64,000 nucleotides of DNA from Suipraeoptans intestinalis. GTDB lineage: Bacteria; Bacillota; Clostridia; Lachnospirales; Lachnospiraceae. The stretch covers positions 62,001 to 126,000 of the forward strand of contig NZ_VULY01000018.1 in the NCBI RefSeq assembly GCF_009696485.1, given 5' to 3'. The notes under the pieces are model-generated. The model did not search any database. It was not told where the DNA came from and saw only the letters and a program-made list of their open reading frames with translations. Shown here one piece after another: positions 27,137-35,063 of this stretch. How positions within the stretch are numbered: position 1 is the stretch's first letter; each line of letters starts with the position of its first letter. Made by a program: the position numbers and the translations under genes.

Positions 27137-27267
27137 CAGATTCACGAACCAGGAACGAATCAATCAATCGATCGATCATCGGGCAGACAGATGGATAACC
27201 AGGATATGTAATAAGAAACAGAAAATCTGTTTCTATTATATATAAGTATTATACTTACCCCATACAG

Positions 27268-27310
27268 AGCTGATCGTCAGAGAAGAAGATTTTCTGCGAT
27301 CAGCTTTTCC
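27268..27310 (+). terminator. Terminator downstream of the yneA-like gene
   Basis: AGCTGATCG pairs with CGATCAGCT, with an inner CAGA/TCTG pair, followed by TTTT. Confidence 0.75.
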
Positions 27311-27374
27311 CATGCTTGTAGCCATGTCAAAGGAAATACATCTATACGTCAAATACTGATTTTTTTAATAGATA

Positions 27375-27403
27375 TAGACATACGAAAGCAGACATGCTAT
27401 ACT
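27375..27403 (+). promoter_or_regulatory. Promoter of the xerS-like gene
   Basis: TAGACA (27375-27380), 17-base spacer, TATACT (27398-27403), 115 bases before the start codon. Confidence 0.6.
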
Positions 27404-27518
27404 ATCCATGATTATCAGGGTGTATTCCTTGATTTGTGTGTGACTGATGAAAACTGTCTATTCTGTTGCGATCCATACAGGGTCCTTATTGAGCCTATCA
27501 TCAAAGGAGAATTTTTAT

Positions 27519-28583
27519 ATGGCCATTGAAAAAAACTATCATGAAAGCACACAGCTTTCTTATACGCTGCGGTTGCGGGAACTGCTCAAAACCCTGCCGC
27601 CTTTTGCCAAAGATTATTTTCGGGCGATCGAGCCGACTTCCTCTGCCAAAACCAGGATCAACTACGCCTATGATATTCGTGTTTTCTTTCATTTTCTGAT
27701 GGAGGAAAATCCTGTCTATCGAAATTATTCCATGAATCAGTTCCGTCTGGAAGATCTGGAACGGATTGAGCCTGTGGATATTGAAGAATATATGGAATAC
27801 TTGAAGGCTTACGTCCGAACGGACGATAAAGAATTATTGACCAATCAGGAAAAAGGATTATCCCGAAAAATGTCGGCTCTCAGAAGCTTTTACGCTTATT
27901 ATTTTAAGCGGCAGGCTATTGAAAAGAATCCCACCTTGCTGGTGGATATGCCAAAGCTGCATGAAAAAGCCATTGTACGACTGGATGCGGACGAAGTAGC
28001 TTCTTTGTTGGAATATGTAGAGCACTGTGAGTTTCAACTGTCAGGTCAGGCGCTTCTTTATTATAAAAAGACAAAAGAACGGGATCTGGCTATTATGACC
28101 CTCCTTCTGGGTACAGGAATCCGTGTATCCGAATGTGTGGGCCTGGATCTCACCGATGTGGATTTTAAAAATAACGGAATCACCGTCACCAGAAAAGGTG
28201 GAAGTCAGATGGTCGTGTACTTTGGAGAAGAGGTAGAAAAGGTGCTGAGACAATATATAGAGGGCAGCCGTTCAGCCATTCAGCCGGCTGCCGGCCACGA
28301 ATCCGCCCTGTTTTTGTCTACTCAGAGAAAACGAATGGGGGTTCAGGCTATTGAAAATATGGTAAAAAAATATGCCAGACAGGTCACTCCACACAAAAAG
28401 ATCACGCCTCACAAGCTTAGAAGCACCTACGGTACCGCTCTTTATAAAGAAACAGGCGATATCTATCTGGTGGCAGACGTCCTTGGCCACAAAGATGTAA
28501 ATACCACCCGAAAGCATTACGCTGCCATTGATGAAGATCGTCGGAGAAAGGCTGCTTCTGCCGTCAAGCTCCGGGAAGACTGA
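27519..28583 (+). CDS. XerS-like tyrosine recombinase
   Basis: 354 residues from ATG 27519 (AAAGGAGA eight bases upstream). The size and the long N-terminus match XerS, the single chromosome-dimer resolvase of streptococci (about 356 residues), rather than XerC/D (about 300). Residues 8-140 form the SAM-like core-binding domain. Catalytic residues are complete: R202 (GTGIRVSECVGL), K226 (TVTRKGGSQ), H298 and R301 (TPHKLRSTYG), H324 (LGHKDVNTT) and Y334 (RKHYAAID). It is at the point where gene orientation switches, and a palindrome resembling dif_SL lies 900 bp downstream. It could also be a phage-type integrase, but there is no other mobile gene. Confidence 0.85.
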   Translation: MAIEKNYHESTQLSYTLRLRELLKTLPPFAKDYFRAIEPTSSAKTRINYAYDIRVFFHFLMEENPVYRNYSMNQFRLEDLERIEPVDIEEYMEYLKAYVRTDDKELLTNQEKGLSRKMSALRSFYAYYFKRQAIEKNPTLLVDMPKLHEKAIVRLDADEVASLLEYVEHCEFQLSGQALLYYKKTKERDLAIMTLLLGTGIRVSECVGLDLTDVDFKNNGITVTRKGGSQMVVYFGEEVEKVLRQYIEGSRSAIQPAAGHESALFLSTQRKRMGVQAIENMVKKYARQVTPHKKITPHKLRSTYGTALYKETGDIYLVADVLGHKDVNTTRKHYAAIDEDRRRKAASAVKLRED

Positions 28584-28591
28584 CAACGGAT

Positions 28592-28639
28592 AAAACCGCC
28601 GTAACCCTCTTGTGTTGCCACGGGGCTGCAGCGGTTTTC
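28592..28639. terminator. Bidirectional terminator between convergent genes
   Basis: AAAACCGC pairs with GCGGTTTT, with further GGGG/CCC pairing inside; A-run and T-run on the two sides allow it to end both the xerS-like (+) and the cytidylate-kinase-like (-) transcripts. Confidence 0.8.
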
Positions 28640-28727
28640 ATTTCCTTTTATCACATTATCACAAGCTTTTTAATTGCAAAAACATCTTTTTCTTGCCAAT
28701 CTCTAGGTTGCTTTCTATTAAGTCGCT

Positions 28728-29375
28728 TTAAATACCGCTTTTTCTGCTCTGACGACTCCTCTTCCACTCCAGCATTTCCTTCAGGACGTGGACCGTTCCC
28801 TCTATCCCGAGAAGAGAGCTGTCCAGGCAGCAATGATAATGTTCTGCCATTCCCCATTTATTGCTGGTAAAATAATTATAATAAGAAGCGCGTTTCTTAT
28901 CTTCTTTCATGATCAATTCCCTGGCCTTTCCCCGGGAGATCTCCATGGTATCTGCAACCCGTCTGACACGGTCATCCAGATCAGCGCGGATAAATACGTG
29001 AACGGCATTTTTTTGATCTGCAAGGGCATAGTCCGAACAGCGCCCTACCAGAACACAATTCCCCTTTTTTCCGATCTTCTGGATCGCATGGAACTGAGCC
29101 AGAAAAATCTTATGGTTCAGAGGCATATCTGCCTGGATGCTGGTAGGATACCGCATGGCATAAAGATCCATCGCCAGCGTGTAGAGCAGACTGCTGGTAG
29201 GTCTTTCGTCATGGGTTTCAAACAGTTCTTTTGCAATATCACTTTCCTCTGCAGCTATTTCCAACAACTGCTTATCATAGAAGGCAAGATCCAGTTCTCT
29301 GGCAATACGCTCTCCTATCTCACGCCCACCGCTTCCAAACTGTCTTCCGATTGTCAATATGATCGGTGTTTTCAT
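28728..29375 (-). CDS. Cytidylate-kinase-like family protein
   Basis: 215 residues. The P-loop ILTIGRQFGSGGREIGERIA begins at residue 6 and is of the Cytidylate_kin2 type (PF13189); LDLAFYDKQLLEIAAEES, LVGRCSDYAL, HVFIRADLDDRVRRV and SRGKARELIMKEDKKRASYY (lid region) follow. The family is widespread in Clostridia next to unrelated genes, and its substrate has not been settled; it need not be the housekeeping CMP kinase. It has a structured leader with several palindromes (29394-29516). Confidence 0.85.
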   Translation of the reverse strand: MKTPIILTIGRQFGSGGREIGERIARELDLAFYDKQLLEIAAEESDIAKELFETHDERPTSSLLYTLAMDLYAMRYPTSIQADMPLNHKIFLAQFHAIQKIGKKGNCVLVGRCSDYALADQKNAVHVFIRADLDDRVRRVADTMEISRGKARELIMKEDKKRASYYNYFTSNKWGMAEHYHCCLDSSLLGIEGTVHVLKEMLEWKRSRQSRKSGI

Positions 29376-29475
29376 AGGATCACTCCTCTCCCTGTTTCCG
29401 GTTCCGGTAGAAAGTTTCCGGTTCTGACAGAAAAATTGTTCTGTTTATACAGAAACATTCCTGTGATTTTCCTAT

Positions 29476-29504
29476 ATTATATCATATTTTCACGAAAATG
29501 TAGG
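29476..29504 (-). promoter_or_regulatory. Putative promoter of the cytidylate-kinase-like gene
   Basis: On the - strand CCTACA (29499-29504), a 17-base spacer and TATAAT (29476-29481). The spacer contains most of the palindrome ATTTTCGTGAAAAT, so a regulator binding there would block RNA polymerase. Confidence 0.45.
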
Positions 29505-29516
29505 TTTTATTTTAAA
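29486..29516. other. Palindrome resembling a dif_SL half-site
   Basis: ATTTTCACGAAAAT is a 6-bp inverted repeat with a 2-bp centre, followed by GTAGGTTTTATTTTAAAT. From memory, streptococcal dif_SL has a TTTTC-NN-GAAAA arm, then about six bases and a TTTT-containing arm. One arm fits well, the other poorly. An operator role in the overlapping promoter is the alternative. Confidence 0.35.
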
Positions 29517-29534
29517 TATAGTTTTTATTTGCTT

Positions 29535-30437
29535 TTATTTCAAAGAGTTCAGCAAGTGTACAAAGTATGCGGGAAGAGGTGCCTGAAATTCCATATAATC
29601 CCCGGTTCTCGGATGCTGGAATCCCAGGATTTTTGCGTGAAGAGTCTGTCCCTGGAGTTTTGGAAATTCTGATTTTCTGGGACCATACACCAAATCTCCC
29701 AGAATGGGATGCCCAATACTTGCCATATGCACGCGGATCTGATGGGTCCGTCCGGTCTCCAGACGGCATGCGATGTGCGTGTAGCGCTCAAAACGCGTTA
29801 AAACCTGATAATTTGTGGCGGCAGGCTTTCCATGTCTGGAGTGGGTACTCATCTTCTTTCGCTCTATGGGATGGCGTCCGATGGGAGCTTCCACTCTTCC
29901 CTCCTCTTCTTTTAAGCGGCCATGTACGATGGCTTCGTATACACGGCAGATAGAATGTTCCTTTAATTGGCGGGAAAGACTTTGATGTGCCATATCATTT
30001 TTGCAGACCACCAGAGAACCTGTGGTATCCATATCGATGCGGTGGACGATCCCAGGGCGCAAAACTCCATTGATTCCCGACAGATTTTCCCGGCAGTGAT
30101 ACAGAAGTCCGTTGACTAAGGTTCCGGACGTATGTCCATTGGCAGGATGAACCACCATCTGCTTTGGCTTGTTGATCACAATAATATCCGCATCTTCGTA
30201 CAGGATATCCAATGGGATGTCCTCCGGCAGAACGTCCAGTTCTTTTGCCTCCGGAAGGGTGAACTCAATAACATCTCCGGCATTTATCTTATAGTTGGCC
30301 TTCACAGGAATATGATTAACAAGGACCTCTTTCTCCTTCAGGAGCTTTTGGATATAAGATCTGGAGAGCTCCTCCATCTGCTGCGCCAGGTAGGCATCAA
30401 TCCGTTTTCCGCTTTCCTCTGCCAAAAATTTCTTCAA
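29535..30437 (-). CDS. RluD-type 23S rRNA pseudouridine synthase
   Basis: 300 residues from a TTG codon with AAGGAGGAAGAT just upstream (an ATG 30 bases earlier is the alternative). S4 domain at about 3-65 (GKRIDAYLAQQME, SRSYIQKLLKE), then the catalytic domain with PGIVHRIDMDTTGSLVV, the aspartate being the nucleophile, KYxA-like RVYEAIVHGRL, and LETGRTHQIRVHMASIGHPI. RluD makes pseudouridines in helix 69 of 23S rRNA. It follows lspA with a 41-bp overlap, an order common in Firmicutes. Confidence 0.92.
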   Translation of the reverse strand: MKKFLAEESGKRIDAYLAQQMEELSRSYIQKLLKEKEVLVNHIPVKANYKINAGDVIEFTLPEAKELDVLPEDIPLDILYEDADIIVINKPKQMVVHPANGHTSGTLVNGLLYHCRENLSGINGVLRPGIVHRIDMDTTGSLVVCKNDMAHQSLSRQLKEHSICRVYEAIVHGRLKEEEGRVEAPIGRHPIERKKMSTHSRHGKPAATNYQVLTRFERYTHIACRLETGRTHQIRVHMASIGHPILGDLVYGPRKSEFPKLQGQTLHAKILGFQHPRTGDYMEFQAPLPAYFVHLLNSLK

Positions 30438-30915
30438 AATCTTCCTCCTTGTAATAACATAGAACAAAAAAGACTAACAGGAATGCTGTTACCGTCACAT
30501 AGATATCCGCCACATTAAATACCGGGAAATCAATGAGCTTGACATAAATAAAATCTACAACATATCCCAGGCGCACCCGGTCTATCATATTTCCCAAAGC
30601 TCCGGCCAGCAGGATGGTCAGGCACATCTTTAATGGCAGGAACCGGGGAGATCCGGAGGCCTTTCTGAAAAACCAAAAGACTGCCACTATCAGCAAAAGG
30701 CCGCTGATCAAAAATAAGATCCGCTGATCCTGCAGCAATCCAAATGCCGCTCCTCTATTCTCCAGATAGGTAAGCTCCAGTACTCCGGAAATCAGAGAAA
30801 TATCTTTTTGTCCTTTTAGATGAAGCACCACCAGGTATTTGCTCCACTGATCCAAGAGGATCAGGATGGCGGCAAGGACCGGATAGCTCCAGATCGGTAT
30901 TGTTTTCTTCTTCAT
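30397..30915 (-). CDS. lspA: Lipoprotein signal peptidase (SPase II)
   Basis: 172 residues. Four membrane helices; the catalytic aspartates are in GALGNMIDRVRLGYVVDFI and FPVFNVADIYVTV, and LENRGAAFGLL is a family motif. It cleaves lipoproteins before the lipid-modified cysteine, and clients in this window include the importer's binding protein. The start at MKKKTIPIW is chosen; SD (GGAG) spacing is long at 11, so the upstream ATG (30945) remains possible. The C-terminal tail (KEEDFEEIFGRGKRKTD) is encoded in the overlap with rluD. Confidence 0.94.
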   Translation of the reverse strand: MKKKTIPIWSYPVLAAILILLDQWSKYLVVLHLKGQKDISLISGVLELTYLENRGAAFGLLQDQRILFLISGLLLIVAVFWFFRKASGSPRFLPLKMCLTILLAGALGNMIDRVRLGYVVDFIYVKLIDFPVFNVADIYVTVTAFLLVFFVLCYYKEEDFEEIFGRGKRKTD

Positions 30916-30996
30916 ACAGTATGGTTCTCCTCTTTCTTTTACCAATTTTATTGAGTTTTATTCTGGTTTCCGGCGTTTATCGGATGCTGTCATGTA

Positions 30997-32406
30997 TTAC
31001 CGGACATCTCCGTACAGATCTGCCAGCTTTTTCACACTGACTCCCTGACGATACCAGGCGCGCAGACGATACATCTTCCACATCAGCAGAAGCTTGGGGA
31101 TAATTCCTTTGGGGAATCTTCTGCCGGAGGTAACCAGTCTGTGTGGGGTGAGTCTTACAGGGATCTTTTGCGCACGCAGTGTCAGGGAGAACTGGTAGTC
31201 CTCCATAATCGGAAGCTCCGGAAACATTCCCAGTTCAAAAAAGAGGGAGCGTTCCAGAAAAATTCCCTGATCCCCAAAGGGAAGTCCTCTTTTTTCTGCA
31301 CGGAAGTTTGAGAGCCGGCTGCAGATGTGCATCAATATATTTCGTGAAGGGAACCGGATTCCAAAACATCCCACCGGATTTTGCGCAATGACCTCCAGAA
31401 TCTCCCGTTTTGGAAAAGGCGGCAGTAAACTGTCACAGTGGAGAAAGAACAAAATATCTCCCGTACTCTCCTTCGCTCCCAGGTTCATCTGAAGGGAACG
31501 GCTTTTGGAGCAGTGAAGCACAGGATATTCCTCTCCCAAAAGAGAAAGCGTAGCGTCTTTGCTGCCACCGTCCACAAAAATGATCTCGTGAAAGGCTTCT
31601 TTCGTTGCCTGGATCTCTTCCAGCTGCCGCTTCATCTTCCGGATGGTATCTTCTTCCTGGTAGATGGGAATGATCACAGAAATACGCAGCAAACCAAGTA
31701 CATAAAAAAACGTATACTGGGTGGGAAGTCTTTTGGAGCTTCGGGCTCTTTGCAGGTAGCCAAGCAGGTCTTCAAAAACATCCATATCCTCTCTGGTTCC
31801 TGTAAATCCCACCGAAAATCCCGCTTCTTCGATCCGAGAGACGGTCTGTTCCAAAACTGCAGAATGTCCGTAAGAAGACAGTTCGAAAGCTTCCCGGACA
31901 GGCTGCTTCATCCCTATCAGATAATAGCCTCCATCTTTCGTTCGCCCAAAGACCACGTCCTGATCCAGCAGTCTTTCAAAGGCGGCTTCCAGATCTTCCC
32001 TGGACAATTCCGGTACATCTGTCCCTATCAGAACGCAGCTTTCATAACCTGCCTCCAAAACCTGGCAGATAGACTGAAACATTCGTACCCCCAAAGTTTC
32101 TCCCTTTTGCGGGAAAAACCCTTTCAACTGTTTGGACCATGGCTGTCCGAAACTGTTTTCTTTCAGAAACGGTTCTTCCGCGGCCTTCTCTTCCCAAAGC
32201 TGTTTTAGCAGTTGTTCTTCCTGGGCGGTATCCGAGGCATGAAACACATAGATGTCTGCGTCTATCCCTCTTAAAGTCCTTTGAATATCCAAGAGGAACA
32301 TTTTATGAAGAAGGGAGCATTCCTCCGGAGAAAGTCGGGGCATCATCCGTGTCTTTGTTTTACCGGGAACCGGAGCTCGTGTAAATAGGATCACAGCACG
32401 TTTCAT
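30997..32406 (-). CDS. Fused glycosyltransferase: DUF2064 (TIGR04282) + GT2 (TIGR04283)
   Basis: 469 residues with two domains that are usually separate proteins. Residues 1-225: DUF2064 nucleotidyl-transferase-like part (MKRAVILFTRAPVPGKTKTR, SCVLIGTDVPELSREDLEAA, VVFGRTKDGGYYLIGM). Residues 240-469: GT2 fold (ISVIIPIYQEEDTIRKM, EIIFVDGGSKDATLSLL, DILFFLHCDSLLPP, LPFGDQGIFLERSLFFELG). Both families were named for arsenosugar clusters, but no arsM or arsS is here, so arsenic chemistry is not supported. It may instead make and transfer a nucleotide-linked sugar to a lipid. Last gene of a four-gene set with two TVP38 proteins and an Fe-S protein. Confidence 0.85.
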   Translation of the reverse strand: MKRAVILFTRAPVPGKTKTRMMPRLSPEECSLLHKMFLLDIQRTLRGIDADIYVFHASDTAQEEQLLKQLWEEKAAEEPFLKENSFGQPWSKQLKGFFPQKGETLGVRMFQSICQVLEAGYESCVLIGTDVPELSREDLEAAFERLLDQDVVFGRTKDGGYYLIGMKQPVREAFELSSYGHSAVLEQTVSRIEEAGFSVGFTGTREDMDVFEDLLGYLQRARSSKRLPTQYTFFYVLGLLRISVIIPIYQEEDTIRKMKRQLEEIQATKEAFHEIIFVDGGSKDATLSLLGEEYPVLHCSKSRSLQMNLGAKESTGDILFFLHCDSLLPPFPKREILEVIAQNPVGCFGIRFPSRNILMHICSRLSNFRAEKRGLPFGDQGIFLERSLFFELGMFPELPIMEDYQFSLTLRAQKIPVRLTPHRLVTSGRRFPKGIIPKLLLMWKMYRLRAWYRQGVSVKKLADLYGDVR

Positions 32407-32416
32407 TTCGTATCGG

Positions 32417-33097
32417 TCACTTTCTTGTTCTGTCTGTGTACAATTTTTTCAACAATACCACCAAAACTGAGAGGGCAAATAAAATGAGAAGTCCCATTAC
32501 AAAGAGTCTGGCGCCTCCTGTCAGCATTCCTCCCACATAGGAATAGACGATGGTTGCCGGAAGCTGCCCGATTCCGGTTGCCAGAAAGAAGGAGCCAAAA
32601 GACATGGAAGTCAGTCCGGCTGCGTAGCTGACAATATCAAAAGAAACAAAAGGAAGCAGCCGGCAGATCAATATGGTATGTTTCCCATATTTTTCAAAGT
32701 AGCCGTCTATGTGCTGAAGTCCCGCCTTGCTGGTGAATTTTTCGGCAGCGTCCCGTCCCAGGGCTCTGGAAAGAAAGAAGCAGAGAGCGGCTCCTGCCAT
32801 GGCGCTGCTCCAGGAAAGGACTGCCCCCTTCCACCACCCAAAAAGACTTGCGTTGGCAAAGGTGATAAGAAAGGCAGGCAGTGGCGCAGCCACCGATTGA
32901 AATACCATCAGAAGAAAAGAGATCAACGCTGCATAGATTCCATAGGATGCTACAAATTCCTTTACTTTCTGAAAATCTCCGCTTGCAAACATCCGGATCA
33001 CATCAGACAGTTTTTCCCGAACGGCAGGGTGCAGCAGCATCGCAGCTCCCACCAGTAAAAATCCAATACAGATATACCTTTGCTTTTTATGCTTCAT
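32417..33097 (-). CDS. TVP38/TMEM64 (VTT-domain) membrane protein
   Basis: 226 residues from MKHKKQRYICIG, starting within the end of the Fe-S gene (11-bp overlap). Hydrophobic segments at about 8-25, 55-80, 85-105, 140-160, 170-190 and 195-220. The VTT core is visible: LPAFLITFANASLFGWWKGA, then SFDIVSYAAGLTSMSFGSFF and GQLPATIVYSYVGG. Relatives of this DedA-like superfamily move polyprenyl phosphates or phospholipids across the membrane, which would match a glycosyltransferase partner; that is inference. A second VTT protein lies two genes upstream. Confidence 0.88.
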   Translation of the reverse strand: MKHKKQRYICIGFLLVGAAMLLHPAVREKLSDVIRMFASGDFQKVKEFVASYGIYAALISFLLMVFQSVAAPLPAFLITFANASLFGWWKGAVLSWSSAMAGAALCFFLSRALGRDAAEKFTSKAGLQHIDGYFEKYGKHTILICRLLPFVSFDIVSYAAGLTSMSFGSFFLATGIGQLPATIVYSYVGGMLTGGARLFVMGLLILFALSVLVVLLKKLYTDRTRK

Positions 33098-34238
33098 GTT
33101 CTGTTTGACTTTGCATTCCCCGGATACAAAGTCCTCTCCTTTCTTTTTCGTTTTTGCCCTCAATTTCCTTTCTGCTTTGATGCCTGTCCCTGTTGGCTGT
33201 CCGAATCTTTTCCATATCCGGAACCTTCTTCAGGCGATAGTATTTCAATCTTGCCCGGTTCCAAAGAGAGTGTCTGGTATCTGCCTGCTCCTTCCTGCCA
33301 AGGATTTCCACAAGGAGGTGGGAGGCATCCTTACAGCCGCCTCTGACAAAATTTCCGGAGCAGGTGGCACAGTAGGTAGAAAGCGGCTCCTTTCCCACCT
33401 TTCTGCGAAGCTGAAAAGCCAGTTCCGGCTCCCTGATGCTGGCGCATCCTCCCATGCCGCAGCACTGTACGGACTGGATGATCTCTTCCGGATTGGCAAG
33501 AAACGGACGGATCTGCTTTAGCATTTCCTTTTTCTCTCTGTCCGGACAGGGAAGAAAGAGTCTGTTTTGAGACACCTTTTGGCCCCATCCCCATTCGGTC
33601 AACTTTTCATAGATACTGACCACCCTGACCGTCAGCTTCGGTTTCAAAAAGCTGTAGCAGTTAGGGCAGAGTACGATGATCTCCTGAATGTTTCCTGATG
33701 CAAGAAGGTTTTCCAGGTTGGTTAGCTGCTCTGCCGTCTCTTTTTCCAGTCCCAGCTCGTCTACCGGCTTTTTGCAACAGTCCAACAGAGTCCCGATCCC
33801 CTTTTCCCGATACAGCTTTTCGGCCAGGTACCTGGTAGTTTCCGGGTAGAATGATGGGAAATTACATCCGGGAAACAGAACGCTTCCCGCTGTCAGATTT
33901 TTCGTATTGCGGAACCGGTAGGACTCCTTTTCCCAAAGAAGGAGTCCGTAACCGACAGACTTTAAATGCGAACGGCCGGTTTTACAGTCAGAAATCCTCT
34001 GCTCCAGAAGGATCTGCCTTCCGTCGATCCCCATGGGACAGACGGCGTAGCACTTCCCACACAAAAAGCAGTGGTATGCCAGATCCTTTACCTTGGGATC
34101 TCCGATATCCAGATGATATTTCGTCAGAAATTCGCAATGTCTCTGACAGTTTTTACAATGAATGCAGGCCTCCTGCCGCGTTCGGTTTTTCGATAGTTCC
34201 GGCAATTTCGACCCGCTTTCCTGTGCTTGTCTATCCAT
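33087..34238 (-). CDS. HdrD/GlpC-like Fe-S protein with CCG domains
   Basis: 383 residues. Two ferredoxin-type [4Fe-4S] sites: CIHCKNCQRHCE (about 25-36) and CFLCGKCYAVCP (about 57-68). Then two CCG-type regions: FPGCNFPSFYP...LLDCCKKP and LCPNCYSF...CCGMGGC...CATCSGNF, as in heterodisulfide reductase HdrD, GlpC and LutA, which pass electrons or bind noncubane clusters. The lysine/arginine-rich C-terminal tail is atypical. No flavin or dehydrogenase subunit is adjacent; instead it lies between two membrane TVP38 proteins and ahead of a glycosyltransferase, so its electron acceptor is obscure. Confidence 0.85.
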   Translation of the reverse strand: MDRQAQESGSKLPELSKNRTRQEACIHCKNCQRHCEFLTKYHLDIGDPKVKDLAYHCFLCGKCYAVCPMGIDGRQILLEQRISDCKTGRSHLKSVGYGLLLWEKESYRFRNTKNLTAGSVLFPGCNFPSFYPETTRYLAEKLYREKGIGTLLDCCKKPVDELGLEKETAEQLTNLENLLASGNIQEIIVLCPNCYSFLKPKLTVRVVSIYEKLTEWGWGQKVSQNRLFLPCPDREKKEMLKQIRPFLANPEEIIQSVQCCGMGGCASIREPELAFQLRRKVGKEPLSTYCATCSGNFVRGGCKDASHLLVEILGRKEQADTRHSLWNRARLKYYRLKKVPDMEKIRTANRDRHQSRKEIEGKNEKERRGLCIRGMQSQTEHEA

Positions 34239-34326
34239 TTTCTCTTTTCCTTCTATCTGTGTGCTTCTCTTCTTGATCTTCTGGTACTTCTTTTGCTTTT
34301 GTTTTCGATGTTAGCTTTCTTATGAT

Positions 34327-35034
34327 CTATTTTTCTTTTATCTCTTTTTCATCAATGTGGTAATTCTTTTTCAGCCTCATACTCAGAAGTGAAACCAAAA
34401 GAACCAACACCAACGCAGCTCCAAAATATAAAAACCGATGTTTCCCCGCAGTGATCCCGGCCGCTCCGATGGTATAGGCTGCCGTTCCCGGGATCATAAA
34501 CAAAAAGGTCCCAAAGGCGTAAGTGCGAAAAGGCATATCTGTGATCCCATAAGCAAAATTCTGGAGATTGAAGGGAAATAAAGGGATCAGTCGGGTGATC
34601 ATCAGCAGAACCAGCTGATGGTCGCCGGATTGGTCAAACAGCCACTTTTTCAGAAGTGCGTTCTTCATCACCACCGGCTTCAGACTGTCCCGCAGAAAAT
34701 ACCTTCCTGCCCAAAAGGAAACCATAGCTCCCAGAGTAGTCCCCGCCAGGCAGCAAAGTGTGCCAAGCCACGGGCCAAACAGCATTCCTCCCAAAAGTGC
34801 AAACGTGATTCCCGGAAGAGCCAAAGCCACGCACCCTACTATGGTAAACAGCAGATATACTCCCACTGCCGCCGGGAGATTATCCTGTACCAGATCCCGC
34901 AGCCCCTTCAGATTGTCCAGATCTTTCCAGTAACGGCTCCATCCAAAAATTTGATTACAAAGAAACAGAATCAGCAGACAAAGTAAAAACATCCAAAGTT
35001 TTTTCTGCTTCTTCCCTCTACTCTCTTTTTTCAC
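34327..35034 (-). CDS. TVP38/TMEM64 (VTT-domain) membrane protein, second copy
   Basis: 235 residues from GTG with AGGAGAGG six bases before it. N-terminal cytoplasmic lysines (KKESRGKKQKKL), then helices at about 13-30, 48-70, 75-100, 140-160, 170-195 and 200-220. VTT hallmarks: LPGITFALLGGMLFGPWLG, TTLGAMVSFWAGRYFLR, LIPLFPFNLQNFAYGITDM and FLFMIPGTAAYTIGAAG. Only distantly similar to the other copy, so not a recent duplication. First gene of the four-gene unit; RecU ends 29 bp upstream, so a longer transcript is possible. Confidence 0.88.
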   Translation of the reverse strand: MKKESRGKKQKKLWMFLLCLLILFLCNQIFGWSRYWKDLDNLKGLRDLVQDNLPAAVGVYLLFTIVGCVALALPGITFALLGGMLFGPWLGTLCCLAGTTLGAMVSFWAGRYFLRDSLKPVVMKNALLKKWLFDQSGDHQLVLLMITRLIPLFPFNLQNFAYGITDMPFRTYAFGTFLFMIPGTAAYTIGAAGITAGKHRFLYFGAALVLVLLVSLLSMRLKKNYHIDEKEIKEK

Positions 35035-35063
35035 AGGCCTCTCCTCTCTTGGTTTTTGTCCGT

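Larger units (their letters stand above)
27137..27518. other. 382-bp intergenic region with three successive palindromes
   Basis: No convincing CDS. It contains a short ATCA/ATCG repeat (27157-27181), a 9-bp perfect dyad with AAA loop (27214-27234), a 6-bp perfect dyad TAAGTA-TTA-TACTTA (27243-27257), the terminator at 27268-27310, and the promoter at 27375-27403. About 115 bases of leader precede the xerS-like ATG. Confidence 0.7.

Noticed and set aside
27519-28583. Phage or ICE integrase marking a mobile element
   Set aside because: No tRNA target, att repeats, excisionase or cargo genes on either side; size and residues fit XerS better.
30997-32406. Arsenosugar biosynthesis locus
   Set aside because: Only the two glycosyltransferase-type domains named for that pathway are present; arsM, arsS and ars resistance genes are absent from the window.
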